This document shows positions 1-8,892 of a DNA stretch of 64,000 bases, one piece after another. Source of the DNA: Ascidiaceihabitans sp023955215 (GTDB taxonomy: Bacteria > Pseudomonadota > Alphaproteobacteria > Rhodobacterales > Rhodobacteraceae). The stretch lies in the NCBI GenBank assembly GCA_943788345.1, contig CALSPX010000011.1, positions 1-64,000 on the forward strand, written 5' to 3'. How positions within the stretch are numbered: the stretch's first letter is position 1; each line of letters opens with the position of its first letter. A model generated the notes under the pieces. It saw nothing but the letters and a program-made list of their open reading frames with translations, was not told the origin of the DNA and ran no database searches. A program made the translations under genes and the position numbers.

Positions 1-2
1 GC

Positions 3-1412
3 GACGTTGTTGAAAAGCTGCAGACACAAATGCAGTCGGGCGAAAACATCTATGACGCCTATATCAACGACTCTGACCTGATCGGCACGCACTGGCGTTA
101 TAAGCAAGCGCGCAACCTGACCGACTGGATGGCAGGCGAAGGCGCTGGCGTCACCAATCCGAACCTTGATCTGGAAGACTTCATCGGTATTGATTTCACA
201 ACAGGTCCGGATGGCAAAGTCTATCAGTTGCCAGACCAACAGTTTGCGAACCTCTATTGGTTCCGTGCTGACTGGTTCGACGACGCGCAGAACAAGGCAG
301 ACTTCCTTGCGAAGTATGGCTACGAGCTTGGCGTGCCTGTGAACTGGACTGCCTATGAAGACATCGCGGAATTTTTCACTGGTCGTGACTTGTCACGCAT
401 GGGTGTTGAAGGCGACGTCTTTGGTAACATGGACTACGGCAAGAAAGACCCGTCTTTGGGTTGGCGCTATACTGACGCGTGGCTTTCCATGGCTGGCGCT
501 GGTGACGTAGGCGAGCCAAACGGCCTGCCAGTTGACGAATGGGGTATCCGCGTCAATGAAAAGTCCCAGCCTGTTGGCTCTTGTGTCGCGCGTGGCGGTG
601 CCACCAACGGCCCGGCAGCCGTCTACGCTGTTACCAAAGCAATCGAATGGTTGGAAAAGTATTCTCCACCCGCCGCTGCTGGTATGACGTTCTCTGAAGC
701 TGGCCCTGTTCCTGCACAAGGTAACGTCGCACAGCAGATGTTCTGGTATACTGCGTTTACAGCAGCGTCGATCGAACCTGATCTGCCTGTAATGAACGAA
801 GATGGCACGCCAAAGTGGCGTATGGCACCTTCGCCACACGGTGCATATTGGACCGAAGGCACCAAGATCGGCTACCAAGACGCCGGCTCATGGACGCTGA
901 TGGAATCGACACCTGTTGATCGTGCGCAAGCTGCGTGGCTTTATGCGCAGTTCGTGACATCCAAGACTGTGGACGTGAAGAAAAGCCATGTTGGTCTGAC
1001 ATTCATTCGTGAATCAACGATCCAGCACGAAAGCTTTACCGAGCGTGCGCCGAAATTGGGTGGCTTGATCGAATTCTATCGCTCACCAGCACGGGTTCAG
1101 TGGTCGCCAACAGGCACCAACGTTCCTGACTATCCAAAGCTGGCTCAGCTGTGGTGGCAGAACATCGGCGACGCAATGTCCGGTGCAAAGACTCCACAAG
1201 AGGCGCTTGACGCACTTTGCGAAGATCAGGAAAAAGTGCTGATCCGTTTGGAGCGGTCTGGCGTTCAGGGTGAACTTGGCCCGGTTATGAACGAAGAAAG
1301 CGATCCGTCATTCTGGCTTGACCAGCCTGGTTCGCCAAAGGCACAGCTTGCCGATGAAAATGAAACGCCCGTCACCATCGCGTATGACGAGCTGATCAAA
1401 TCTTGGCAGTAA
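3..1412 (+). CDS. glpV: Glycerol ABC transporter, periplasmic substrate-binding protein (5' partial)
   Basis: The reading frame is already open at base 3, so the signal peptide and N-terminus lie outside the window; the ATG at 30 is internal. About 470 residues are visible. They resemble family 1 extracellular solute-binding proteins of the large GlpV type, which bind glycerol in the periplasm for the GlpSTPQV importer of rhizobia and roseobacters. Supporting features are the many Trp/Tyr residues expected in a polyol site and the glycerol kinase gene immediately downstream on the same strand. The permease and ATPase genes would be expected just upstream. The substrate is inferred from family and neighbours. 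Confidence 0.85.
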   Translation, partial: DVVEKLQTQMQSGENIYDAYINDSDLIGTHWRYKQARNLTDWMAGEGAGVTNPNLDLEDFIGIDFTTGPDGKVYQLPDQQFANLYWFRADWFDDAQNKADFLAKYGYELGVPVNWTAYEDIAEFFTGRDLSRMGVEGDVFGNMDYGKKDPSLGWRYTDAWLSMAGAGDVGEPNGLPVDEWGIRVNEKSQPVGSCVARGGATNGPAAVYAVTKAIEWLEKYSPPAAAGMTFSEAGPVPAQGNVAQQMFWYTAFTAASIEPDLPVMNEDGTPKWRMAPSPHGAYWTEGTKIGYQDAGSWTLMESTPVDRAQAAWLYAQFVTSKTVDVKKSHVGLTFIRESTIQHESFTERAPKLGGLIEFYRSPARVQWSPTGTNVPDYPKLAQLWWQNIGDAMSGAKTPQEALDALCEDQEKVLIRLERSGVQGELGPVMNEESDPSFWLDQPGSPKAQLADENETPVTIAYDELIKSWQ

Positions 1413-1420
1413 GCTAAACA

Positions 1421-1446
1421 TCCGGGGCCACGGTGTTGGCCCCGGA
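1421..1446 (+). terminator. GC-rich hairpin between glpV and glpK
   Basis: A perfect 9-bp stem, TCCGGGGCC with GGCCCCGGA, and an 8-base loop lie 9 bases after the glpV stop. No T-run follows, so it is more likely a 3'-end stabiliser or partial attenuator that separates the abundant binding-protein message from glpK than a full terminator. Function is inferred. Confidence 0.55.
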
Positions 1447-1534
1447 TACCTTGCTATCCCGCACAACTTAGTTTTATGCGCCGTCACATCCTTGTGGTTG
1501 TCGACTTCTTGCAACCTACACCTAGGGGCCTCAC

Positions 1535-3022
1535 ATGACTTATATCCTCGCCATTGATCAGGGCACGACCTCGACCCGTGCAATTGTATTTGATAGTGCG
1601 ATGTCGGTTGTCGCCAGCAGGCAATGCGAATTCGAACAACATTTTCCACAATCTGGCTGGGTCGAGCACGATCCCTATGATCTGTGGGACACGACAATGG
1701 CCACATGCAGTGATGCCATGTCCGGCGCTAATATTTCCACCGCGCAGATTTCCGCCATTGGCATCACCAACCAACGTGAAACCACGATCGTGTGGGACAA
1801 GACTACGGGCGTGCCGATTTATAACGCGATCGTTTGGCAAGACAGGCGCACCGCCGATCAGTGCCAAATTTTGCGCGATGCAGGCCATGCCGATATGATT
1901 AGCGCCCGCACCGGTCTGCTGGTGGATCCCTATTTCTCCAGCACCAAACTCAAGTGGATTCTGGATCACGTCGACGGGGCACGCGACCGCGCGGCCAAAG
2001 GCGAATTGCTGTTTGGCACGGTTGATAGTTTCCTGATTTGGAAGCTGACGGGCGGTGCGGTTCATGCGACAGACGCGACGAATGCCGCGCGCACAATGCT
2101 TTACGATATCCGCAAGGGACGCTGGAGCAAGACCATCTGCGATCTGCTTGATATCCCGATGCAGATGCTTCCCGAGGTCAAAGACAGCGCTGCTGATTTC
2201 GGCGAGACCAACGCGGCCATCTTTGGTGTGCCAATCCCGATTTGCGGCGTTGCAGGTGATCAGCAAGCGGCTGCGGTGGGACAGGCCTGTTTTGAGCCGG
2301 GCATGATGAAATCAACCTATGGCACGGGCTGTTTTGCGCTCTTGAACACAGGCGAGACGCCTGTTGTGTCGAAAAATCGCCTATTGACCACGATTGCCTA
2401 TCAGTTGGACGGTAAGCCAACTTACGCGCTGGAAGGTTCGATTTTCGTGGCGGGCGCTGTTGTGCAATGGTTGCGTGACGGCCTTCATATCATCAGCGAC
2501 GCGGCCGAGACACAAGCGCTGGCAGCGCAAGCCGACCCGCATCAGAATGTTGTGATTGTTCCAGCCTTTGTGGGACTGGGCGCACCTTATTGGAATGCCG
2601 AATGCCGTGGCGCCGCCTTTGGACTGACACGCGGCACGGGCCCTGCTGAAATGGCTAAGGCCGCGCTGGAGAGTGTGGGGTATCAGACGCGTGATTTGCT
2701 AGAAGCTATGTCTGCCGATTGGCAAGCGACGGGCGTGCAACCGACCTTGAGGGTTGATGGCGGCATGTCGGCAAGCGATGGGGCGATGCAATTTCTGTCC
2801 GATATTATTGGCGCACCAGTCGATCGCCCCAAAATTCGCGAAACGACTGCCCTTGGTGCCGCTTGGCTCGCGGGCATGCATGTTGGTCTCTATCCTGATC
2901 AGGCGACGTTCGCCGCGCGGTGGGCCTGCGAAACCGAATTTACACCGAAAATGGAAGAGGCCACGCGGCAGGACAAATATGCGTCTTGGAAAAAGGCCGT
3001 CCATGCCACGATGAGTTTTTGA
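1535..3022 (+). CDS. glpK: Glycerol kinase
   Basis: A 495-residue protein of normal length for the FGGY family. It phosphorylates glycerol to sn-glycerol 3-phosphate in the cytoplasm using ATP. The N-terminal nucleotide-binding motif DQGTTSTRA is at about residues 8-16. The internal sequences GITNQRETT and WQDRRT and the C-terminal stretch RVDGGMSASD are typical of GlpK. The ATG at 1535 gives a canonical N-terminus. It follows the glycerol-binding protein gene and precedes FBPase and aldolase genes, so it supplies the first step of a glycerol-to-gluconeogenesis operon. Confidence 0.97.
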   Translation: MTYILAIDQGTTSTRAIVFDSAMSVVASRQCEFEQHFPQSGWVEHDPYDLWDTTMATCSDAMSGANISTAQISAIGITNQRETTIVWDKTTGVPIYNAIVWQDRRTADQCQILRDAGHADMISARTGLLVDPYFSSTKLKWILDHVDGARDRAAKGELLFGTVDSFLIWKLTGGAVHATDATNAARTMLYDIRKGRWSKTICDLLDIPMQMLPEVKDSAADFGETNAAIFGVPIPICGVAGDQQAAAVGQACFEPGMMKSTYGTGCFALLNTGETPVVSKNRLLTTIAYQLDGKPTYALEGSIFVAGAVVQWLRDGLHIISDAAETQALAAQADPHQNVVIVPAFVGLGAPYWNAECRGAAFGLTRGTGPAEMAKAALESVGYQTRDLLEAMSADWQATGVQPTLRVDGGMSASDGAMQFLSDIIGAPVDRPKIRETTALGAAWLAGMHVGLYPDQATFAARWACETEFTPKMEEATRQDKYASWKKAVHATMSF

Positions 3023-3031
3023 GGAAGTAAT

Positions 3032-4021
3032 TTGACTGATATGACCCTGCGGCGCTATTTGACGCAAAGCGCATTAGACCCTAACCTGATCTTCCTGCTT
3101 GAAGATATCGCGAGTTCATGTCGCGTCATCGCGGACCATGTGCGCAATGGTGCGTTTGAGGGCAACCTTGGCTCTGCCAATGCGACAAACATTCAAGGCG
3201 AGACACAAAAGACTCTCGATATTTTGGCGAACGATGAGTTTGAGCGGATTTGTGCAAACAGCCCGCACCTTGCGGCGCTCGTGTCGGAAGAAGTCGAGGA
3301 AGTCACGTGGTTGAAGGATCCCGAGGCAGGGGACTATCTGCTGTATTTCGACCCTTTGGATGGCTCGTCGAATTTGGATGTGAATTTGTCCGTTGGCTCC
3401 ATTTTCGCGGTGATGCAGGTGCAGTCGGACGGGGACCGCAATGTCCTGCACAAAGGGCGTTATCAGGTCTGCGCGGGATACGCGATTTATGGCCCTTCGT
3501 TGATGTTTGTTCTTACTGTTGGTGGCAAGGTTGCTGGCTTTACCTGTCAGCATGGCACCGGAGATTTTCGACTAACCCACCCCGATATGAAAGTGCCTGC
3601 CGAGACGTCCGAATTCGCGATCAATACCTCGCGCTATCGCTATTGGGACGCGCCTGTGCGTCGCTACGTCGACGAATGTGTCGCAGGCGAAGAGGGTGTG
3701 CGGCTTCGGTCGTTCAATATGCGCTGGACTGCATCAATGGTTGCCGAAATCCACCGCATTTTGACGCGTGGCGGCGTCTTTTTGTATCCCGCCGATAGCA
3801 ATAACCGCAATGCGGGTGGCAAGCTCAGGCTGATGTATGAGGCTAATCCCATGGCCATGATTATTGAACAAGCGGGTGGAGCGGCCTCTACGGGGCATAC
3901 CCCAATTTTAGATATCGCGCCCACAGGTCCGCACCAGCGGGTCCCCGTCATTCTTGGGTCGCGGTCCGAGGTTGAACGGCTCATCACTTATCACACGACT
4001 GAACGCGCGACTGCGCAATAG
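3032..4021 (+). CDS. fbp: Fructose-1,6-bisphosphatase, class I
   Basis: A 329-residue class I FBPase that hydrolyses fructose 1,6-bisphosphate to fructose 6-phosphate, the committed gluconeogenic step. The metal-binding motif DPLDGSSN and the C-terminal GGKLRLMYEANPMA block are both present. The start is either TTG at 3032 or ATG at 3041; ATG is the safer choice. It lies 9 bases after glpK and 11 bases before the aldolase, so the three genes are probably one transcript. In related bacteria this pair also serves the Calvin cycle, but no cbb genes or CbbR are visible here. Confidence 0.95.
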   Translation: MTDMTLRRYLTQSALDPNLIFLLEDIASSCRVIADHVRNGAFEGNLGSANATNIQGETQKTLDILANDEFERICANSPHLAALVSEEVEEVTWLKDPEAGDYLLYFDPLDGSSNLDVNLSVGSIFAVMQVQSDGDRNVLHKGRYQVCAGYAIYGPSLMFVLTVGGKVAGFTCQHGTGDFRLTHPDMKVPAETSEFAINTSRYRYWDAPVRRYVDECVAGEEGVRLRSFNMRWTASMVAEIHRILTRGGVFLYPADSNNRNAGGKLRLMYEANPMAMIIEQAGGAASTGHTPILDIAPTGPHQRVPVILGSRSEVERLITYHTTERATAQ

Positions 4022-4032
4022 GAATTTACAGT

Positions 4033-5094
4033 ATGGCCCTCGTTTCACTTCGCCAATTACTCGATCATGCGGCAGAGCACACCTATGCGCTACCTGCATT
4101 TAACGTAAACAATATGGAACAGATGTTGGCGATTATGGCTGCGGCTGGCGCGACAGATAGTCCGGTGATTATGCAGGCCAGCCGTGGTGCACGTGCTTTT
4201 GCCAATGATATCGTGCTGTCGCATTTAATCCGCGCGGCCATCGAACTTTATCCGCATATCCCTGTTTGCATGCACCAAGATCACGGCAATTCGCCTGCCA
4301 CATGTATGTCCGCGATCACCAATGGATTTTCGTCGGTGATGATGGACGGATCGTTGCAGGGTGACGGCAAATCACCTGCCGATTTTGCCTATAACGTCGC
4401 AGTGACCGCAAAGGTGACCGAGATGGCGCACCTTGTCGGTGTCTCGGTAGAAGGGGAGCTTGGGCATCTAGGCTCGCTTGAGACTGGAAAAGGTGAGGTT
4501 GAGGATGGTCACGGATTTGACGGCGTCATGGACCGCGCATCTTTGGTGACGGACCCTGATGAGGCTGCTGAATTCGTGCGCCTGACGCAAGTTGACGCGC
4601 TAGCAGTCGCGATTGGCACATCGCATGGGGCCTATAAGTTTTCGCGAAAGCCAGACGGTGACATCTTGGCGATGGATGCGCTTCAGGCGATCCATGCACG
4701 TATTCCTGAAACGCATTTGGTAATGCATGGCTCGTCATCGGTCCCACAGGACCTGCAAGATATCATCAACACTTATGGCGGACAAATCGCGCCCACGTGG
4801 GGCGTGCCTGTTGAGGAAATTGAGCGCGGCATCAAGCACGGAGTGCGCAAAGTTAATATTGATACTGATCTGCGCATGGCGCTGACGGGGGCCATTCGTA
4901 AGGTGTTTGCTGAGACCCCAAGCGAGTTCGACCCGCGCAAATATCTTGCTCCAGGTGTCGACGCGATGACCGCCGTCTGCAAAGATCGGTTCGAGCGATT
5001 TGGTGCGGCGGGCATGGCCGGTAAGATTAATCCGGTCCCGCTGTCGCAGATGGCCAATCGCTACGTTTCTGCCAATTTGGCACTCGCTTCATAA
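4033..5094 (+). CDS. fba: Fructose-bisphosphate aldolase, class II
   Basis: A 353-residue Zn-dependent class II aldolase of the longer (CbbA-like) type. It condenses dihydroxyacetone phosphate and glyceraldehyde 3-phosphate in the gluconeogenic direction. Metal-site sequences visible are HQDHGNS near residue 85, the GELGHLG loop and VMHGSSSVP, followed by NIDTDLR. In this operon the aldolase would join DHAP derived from glycerol to its isomer, and the adjacent FBPase would pull the reaction forward. Confidence 0.95.
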   Translation: MALVSLRQLLDHAAEHTYALPAFNVNNMEQMLAIMAAAGATDSPVIMQASRGARAFANDIVLSHLIRAAIELYPHIPVCMHQDHGNSPATCMSAITNGFSSVMMDGSLQGDGKSPADFAYNVAVTAKVTEMAHLVGVSVEGELGHLGSLETGKGEVEDGHGFDGVMDRASLVTDPDEAAEFVRLTQVDALAVAIGTSHGAYKFSRKPDGDILAMDALQAIHARIPETHLVMHGSSSVPQDLQDIINTYGGQIAPTWGVPVEEIERGIKHGVRKVNIDTDLRMALTGAIRKVFAETPSEFDPRKYLAPGVDAMTAVCKDRFERFGAAGMAGKINPVPLSQMANRYVSANLALAS

Positions 5095-5106
5095 GGCAAT
5101 AGATCG

Positions 5107-6249
5107 ATGTTTTCATTCTCCAGCCCCCAAACCATCCACTTTGGACGCGGTCAAAGCCAGCAAGCGGCGAGCATTGCAATTGGCTTTGGCGAAACCGTTC
5201 TTTTAATTCATGGGGCCAATGCCAAGCGGGCCGAATGGCTGGTGACGTCTTGCCGTGACGCGGGACTCACAATAAAAACAATGGCTTGCCAGAATGAACC
5301 GTCGTTGCCCGATATCGAACGTGCCTTGGGGGGGCTGCAAGGGTTCCGTCCGGCGGTTGTGATCGGGCTTGGTGGAGGGTCCGTCATTGACTTTGCCAAG
5401 GCGCTGGCAGCCCTGATCCCCTGCGCGGGGCCTGCCCTAAGTTATCTTGAAGTCGTAGGAGATGGCCGCCCACTGGACGCCTCGCCAATTCCGATGATTG
5501 CAATGCCGACCACAGCAGGCACTGGTGCAGAAGTGACGAAGAACGCCGTGATTTCTGTGCCTGAACGTGGCCTGAAGGTCAGCTTACGCGACCCACGCAT
5601 GATCCCGCAGATTGCCATTGTTGACGCGGGCCTAATGCAAGGCGCGCCGCAACATGTGACACTTGCCGCAGGGTTGGATGCTGTCACACAGGTGATCGAG
5701 CCTTACCTATCGATCAAATCAAACCCGATGACCGACGCGATTTGCAGAGCGGCTATTCCGGTTGGTTTGAGCGTGTTGCGTGACGTTGTCGAAAACGATT
5801 CCCCTGACGCATGGGACGCAATGGCTTGGGTCAGTACCTGTGGCGGCTTGGCTTTGGCAAATGCAGGGCTGGGGGCTATTCACGGCTTTGCTGGTGTCAT
5901 CGGGGGGCAAACCAATGCGCCACATGGCGAAATTTGCGGGACCTTGCTGCCTGCCGTGCTCGAAAGTCATTTGAAAAAAGCAAAAAAAGACACTGACATT
6001 CACAAACGGATAAGTTGGGTGCGACGGCAAATTGGCACCCACTTTGCCATGGGTCGTCAAAGTTGCGGGATTGCCGAACTCAGAAAGTGGTCGGCAACGC
6101 TGGGCCTGCGCAGCCTTCAGGGTTTGGGGCTTTCTTGCGATGATTATGACGAGGTCGCTAACGCCGCAGCCAAGGCGTCTTCTATGAAAGGAAACCCGTT
6201 CCCGCTAACTCACATGGATCTGCTCGAGATCTTGAGAGCCGCAAGTTAA
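5107..6249 (+). CDS. Iron-containing alcohol dehydrogenase family protein
   Basis: A 380-residue group III (iron-type) dehydrogenase. The N-terminal half carries the GGGSVIDFAKA nucleotide-binding motif and the MPTTAGTGAEVT signature. The metal-site region reads GLDAVTQVIEPY: the Asp is kept, but the His usual four residues later (THAIE in FucO-type enzymes) is Gln. The two later His ligands, in GAIHGFA and APHGEIC, are present. It is 12 bases after the aldolase and probably the last gene of the glycerol operon. Oxidation of glycerol or another small polyol is possible, but the substrate is unknown. Confidence 0.85.
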   Translation: MFSFSSPQTIHFGRGQSQQAASIAIGFGETVLLIHGANAKRAEWLVTSCRDAGLTIKTMACQNEPSLPDIERALGGLQGFRPAVVIGLGGGSVIDFAKALAALIPCAGPALSYLEVVGDGRPLDASPIPMIAMPTTAGTGAEVTKNAVISVPERGLKVSLRDPRMIPQIAIVDAGLMQGAPQHVTLAAGLDAVTQVIEPYLSIKSNPMTDAICRAAIPVGLSVLRDVVENDSPDAWDAMAWVSTCGGLALANAGLGAIHGFAGVIGGQTNAPHGEICGTLLPAVLESHLKKAKKDTDIHKRISWVRRQIGTHFAMGRQSCGIAELRKWSATLGLRSLQGLGLSCDDYDEVANAAAKASSMKGNPFPLTHMDLLEILRAAS

Positions 6250-6398
6250 ACTAACAAATTGCACAGCAATTATAGTTCCATACGAAGTCTGATAACCGTA
6301 ACTTACCGTGATATGTGCGGCGATAAAGCAATCGCACCTTGGGCTAAAGCGGATTTTCGTGGCAGATTGATTGAAAGGCAGGTTAGGGTCGAAAGTTC

Positions 6399-6965
6399 TT
6401 AAAGTAACTCCACCGCCTCACTCAGCTGCTCAGCATTCACGTCTATGTACCTCTGCGTGGTCGATATATGTGAATGCCCAGCCAACTCTGCCAACAAACG
6501 CACCCCTACACCCTTATTGGCCAACCTCGTGATGTAGGTGCGTCTTCCCGAATGGCTTGAGGCATCCTTGAGCCCCACAGCCTTGTAAATATCCAAGAAC
6601 AGCTGACACATTGTGTTCGCTGAAAAGTGCCCGCCTTTTTGGCTGACAAACAAGGGGCGCTGTGGGTCAGTGATGCGTATGCAAGCACTGTATTCCAGCA
6701 GTGCCTTACGAAAGCGCTGATTGAGATACACCGTGCGTGTTTGCCCACCTTTGCTCTGTGCCGCTGATAGAATGAACTGTGTGCGTACGTTACCTTCCTC
6801 ATCAAACACATTGCCCACGGTAAGTGCAGCAATCTCCTTGACCCTCAGCCCTGCGTAGAAACTTGTAAGGATGATGGTCTCATCACGCACTGGATGCCGA
6901 CGGCTGCGCGTATACTTTATTACGCGGCGCAGTTGAGCCTCGTTCAGCGTTTGTGCTTGGCGCAT
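6399..6965 (-). CDS. Catalytic-domain-only tyrosine recombinase
   Basis: A 188-residue tyrosine recombinase with only the catalytic domain; the usual N-terminal SAM-like DNA-binding domain is absent. The catalytic set is complete: R41 in AGLRVKEIA, K72, H138 and R141 in SSHSGRRT, H164 in AGHSHIS, and the nucleophile Y173 in QRYI. A strong SD (GAGGAGA) precedes the ATG. A CTAAC/GTTAG inverted repeat lies in the upstream region and could be an operator. It marks one edge of the accessory block. About 40 bases matching its 3' end recur near 27.23 kb. Confidence 0.9.
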   Translation of the reverse strand: MRQAQTLNEAQLRRVIKYTRSRRHPVRDETIILTSFYAGLRVKEIAALTVGNVFDEEGNVRTQFILSAAQSKGGQTRTVYLNQRFRKALLEYSACIRITDPQRPLFVSQKGGHFSANTMCQLFLDIYKAVGLKDASSHSGRRTYITRLANKGVGVRLLAELAGHSHISTTQRYIDVNAEQLSEAVELL

Positions 6966-7196
6966 TGTGCTATCTCCTCAAAACCTAACGTTATGTTAGC
7001 TTTGAGTATAAAGTCTGAGATATTGGTCTTCCTACCGGAAAGACGCCTTGACTGAAGTTTATGTTTTACAATGACTTACGCAATAATCTCATACTATGTG
7101 TGTTCTATGAGGTTTTGGGCTGTGTGATTGCGCTCGTTGCAGTGCAGCGCTTGTTGCAGCGCAACGATGCATTGGTTGGGTGTATTTAAGCTTTGG

Positions 7197-7838
7197 TCAT
7201 GGCGTCACCGCCTTGCTGGCCATGACGGTCTCTTCAATCAGGTCAATTAGATCTCGTGCGCTGCCATCAAAGTTCTGCAGCATTAGCGTGACGTCTTGTC
7301 GAGTGGGGTTAAGTCCTTCTGAGTGAAGAATGCTGAGTGCACGCAGGACCCAGTCTGTGCTTGAGGGTGGGTCTAAATCAAGCAAGCGGAACCTGCTGAG
7401 CACGGCCCCCATGATGCGGCTTTTGTGATTGGTCGTGGCCACAAAGCGGATCAGATGGCGTTTAGCATCCATGAACTCCCTAAACCCTGGCTGTACGCTG
7501 CGCAGATCCATCTCATCAATCTCGTTAATAACGATCAAGGCTCTGTCAGGATTGGCGAACATCTGATGGTTCATCTCAGCCATGATCTTGGCTTCATAGT
7601 CTTTACCGAGACTGGCAGCGTTAAACTCCCAGTGCATGTGCTGGATGTTAAGATGCTCAAAGTAACTGTGCGCAATCACACGTGCCGCTTCTGTTTTGCC
7701 AGCACCCGGTGGCCCTGCAAGCAACAAAGGCTTTGAAGGCGGCTGCGTACAGTATTGTTGGATGACCGCTGCATTGAGTGGGTCTGCAATGACCAAATCG
7801 TCAAATGTGCGTGGCAGGTGTTTGAGGTCAAATGACAT
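7197..7838 (-). CDS. AAA+ ATPase, clamp-loader (RFC small subunit)-like
   Basis: A 213-residue AAA+ protein. Walker A GPPGAGKT is at residues 42-49, Walker B LIVINEID at 101-108, sensor-1 TTN near 135-137 and a probable arginine finger SRFR at 148-151, followed by a short helical lid. This order is that of phage and eukaryotic-type sliding-clamp loaders rather than of transposition AAA proteins. The start at 7838 (MSFDLKH) is preferred because AAAGGA lies just upstream. It follows the 7907-8710 gene by 68 bases on the same strand, so the two probably act together. A replication role for the element is inferred. Confidence 0.8.
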   Translation of the reverse strand: MSFDLKHLPRTFDDLVIADPLNAAVIQQYCTQPPSKPLLLAGPPGAGKTEAARVIAHSYFEHLNIQHMHWEFNAASLGKDYEAKIMAEMNHQMFANPDRALIVINEIDEMDLRSVQPGFREFMDAKRHLIRFVATTNHKSRIMGAVLSRFRLLDLDPPSSTDWVLRALSILHSEGLNPTRQDVTLMLQNFDGSARDLIDLIEETVMASKAVTP

Positions 7839-7906
7839 ACTCAAATCCTTTCGATCTATAAGTATTGAGTGGGGCAACATGCAGCTGCCCCACTGGGTGT
7901 GCGGTC

Positions 7907-8710
7907 TCAGCCGTAGGTGTGAGACGCGGCACCGTTGGTGTGAGCTGATATTGTTGCATTGGACCCCACACGGATCATCTTGGAGGCGAACTCACGTACG
8001 TCGCGTGCGCGTTTGGATGCGAGATCACCTGCATCAAGCTTGGCGAGGCTTTCCTGGGCGCGCTCATCAAGGTCTTTGCCGGATGAGACGAGGACTGCGT
8101 CGATGATACCTGCTTCATTGCAGCCATACACAATTGTGCCAGTGCCGTTGTCGTTGCAGCGCACAAGTGCAACTGCATAGTCTTCCTCATAGTCAGTATT
8201 GGGCTGAATGAATGTTGGTAAATCAAATGTGCTCACTCCAACCTGGACTTCTATGAGGCCTTCGAGTGCCAGCTTCTTGAAGTCGTCTTTGGACATGTTG
8301 GTCGACTTCATGCTTTTGGGCACACGGCGTACTTCCTCAAGACCACCACATTCCTGCACATAGCTGGTAAAGCTTTGATCCGGGCCCTTCATATCATGTG
8401 CGATGGCAACAACACGTGCATACGCATCTTCACGACGACCTTGCGTTCCAAATACATAGCGGATCACTTTAAGCGCTAAGCTGGTGTTGGCTTGCGCCTT
8501 AACTTCGAGGTCCGTGAGCAAAGCGGCAAACGCGCGACGCTTGCCAACTTCAGCTTTGAGTTCTGCATACATGGCGAACACGCCTTCGAGGATCACATAA
8601 AGTTCATCGTTTGATGCGCGCAGTGTACCCTCTTCCCACGTTACACGAGCGGTGTGCATTGCATCCAGGCGTTTATGGATATCGGTTTTGATTTGAGATT
8701 GAACAGACAT
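7907..8710 (-). CDS. Conserved hypothetical accessory protein, partner of the AAA+ ATPase
   Basis: A 267-residue soluble protein that I do not recognise. The start at 8710 (MSVQSQIK) is chosen because AAAGGAAG precedes it. The N-terminal half is charged and helical. A middle region near residues 120-165 is Lys-rich (KSMKSTNMSKDDFKK). The next part is beta-rich with an acidic DYEEDYAVALVRC stretch. It is the first gene of a two-gene unit with the AAA+ ATPase. Separate expression of a DNA-binding or processivity partner would fit, but no motif proves it. Confidence 0.6.
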   Translation of the reverse strand: MSVQSQIKTDIHKRLDAMHTARVTWEEGTLRASNDELYVILEGVFAMYAELKAEVGKRRAFAALLTDLEVKAQANTSLALKVIRYVFGTQGRREDAYARVVAIAHDMKGPDQSFTSYVQECGGLEEVRRVPKSMKSTNMSKDDFKKLALEGLIEVQVGVSTFDLPTFIQPNTDYEEDYAVALVRCNDNGTGTIVYGCNEAGIIDAVLVSSGKDLDERAQESLAKLDAGDLASKRARDVREFASKMIRVGSNATISAHTNGAASHTYG

Positions 8711-8892
8711 GGTTCTTCCTTTCAATTGACGTTTGCAGCAATGTGCAAACTGTTGAGTAAAAGCCCAAATCCTTACGAGCAGTGTTCTCAGGATACAGTG
8801 GGCCACAGCATTTAAATGTCATGCTGGGACTCGTTTAATCGAAAAAGTGCCCTGGATTTTGACTCCATATTCATCATGAAGGAGATGGAGTC

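Noticed and set aside
6966..7196. CRISPR-like or satellite repeats around TGCAGCG
   Set aside because: Only a few short irregular copies near 7140-7165, no spacers. No CRISPR array was seen anywhere in the window.
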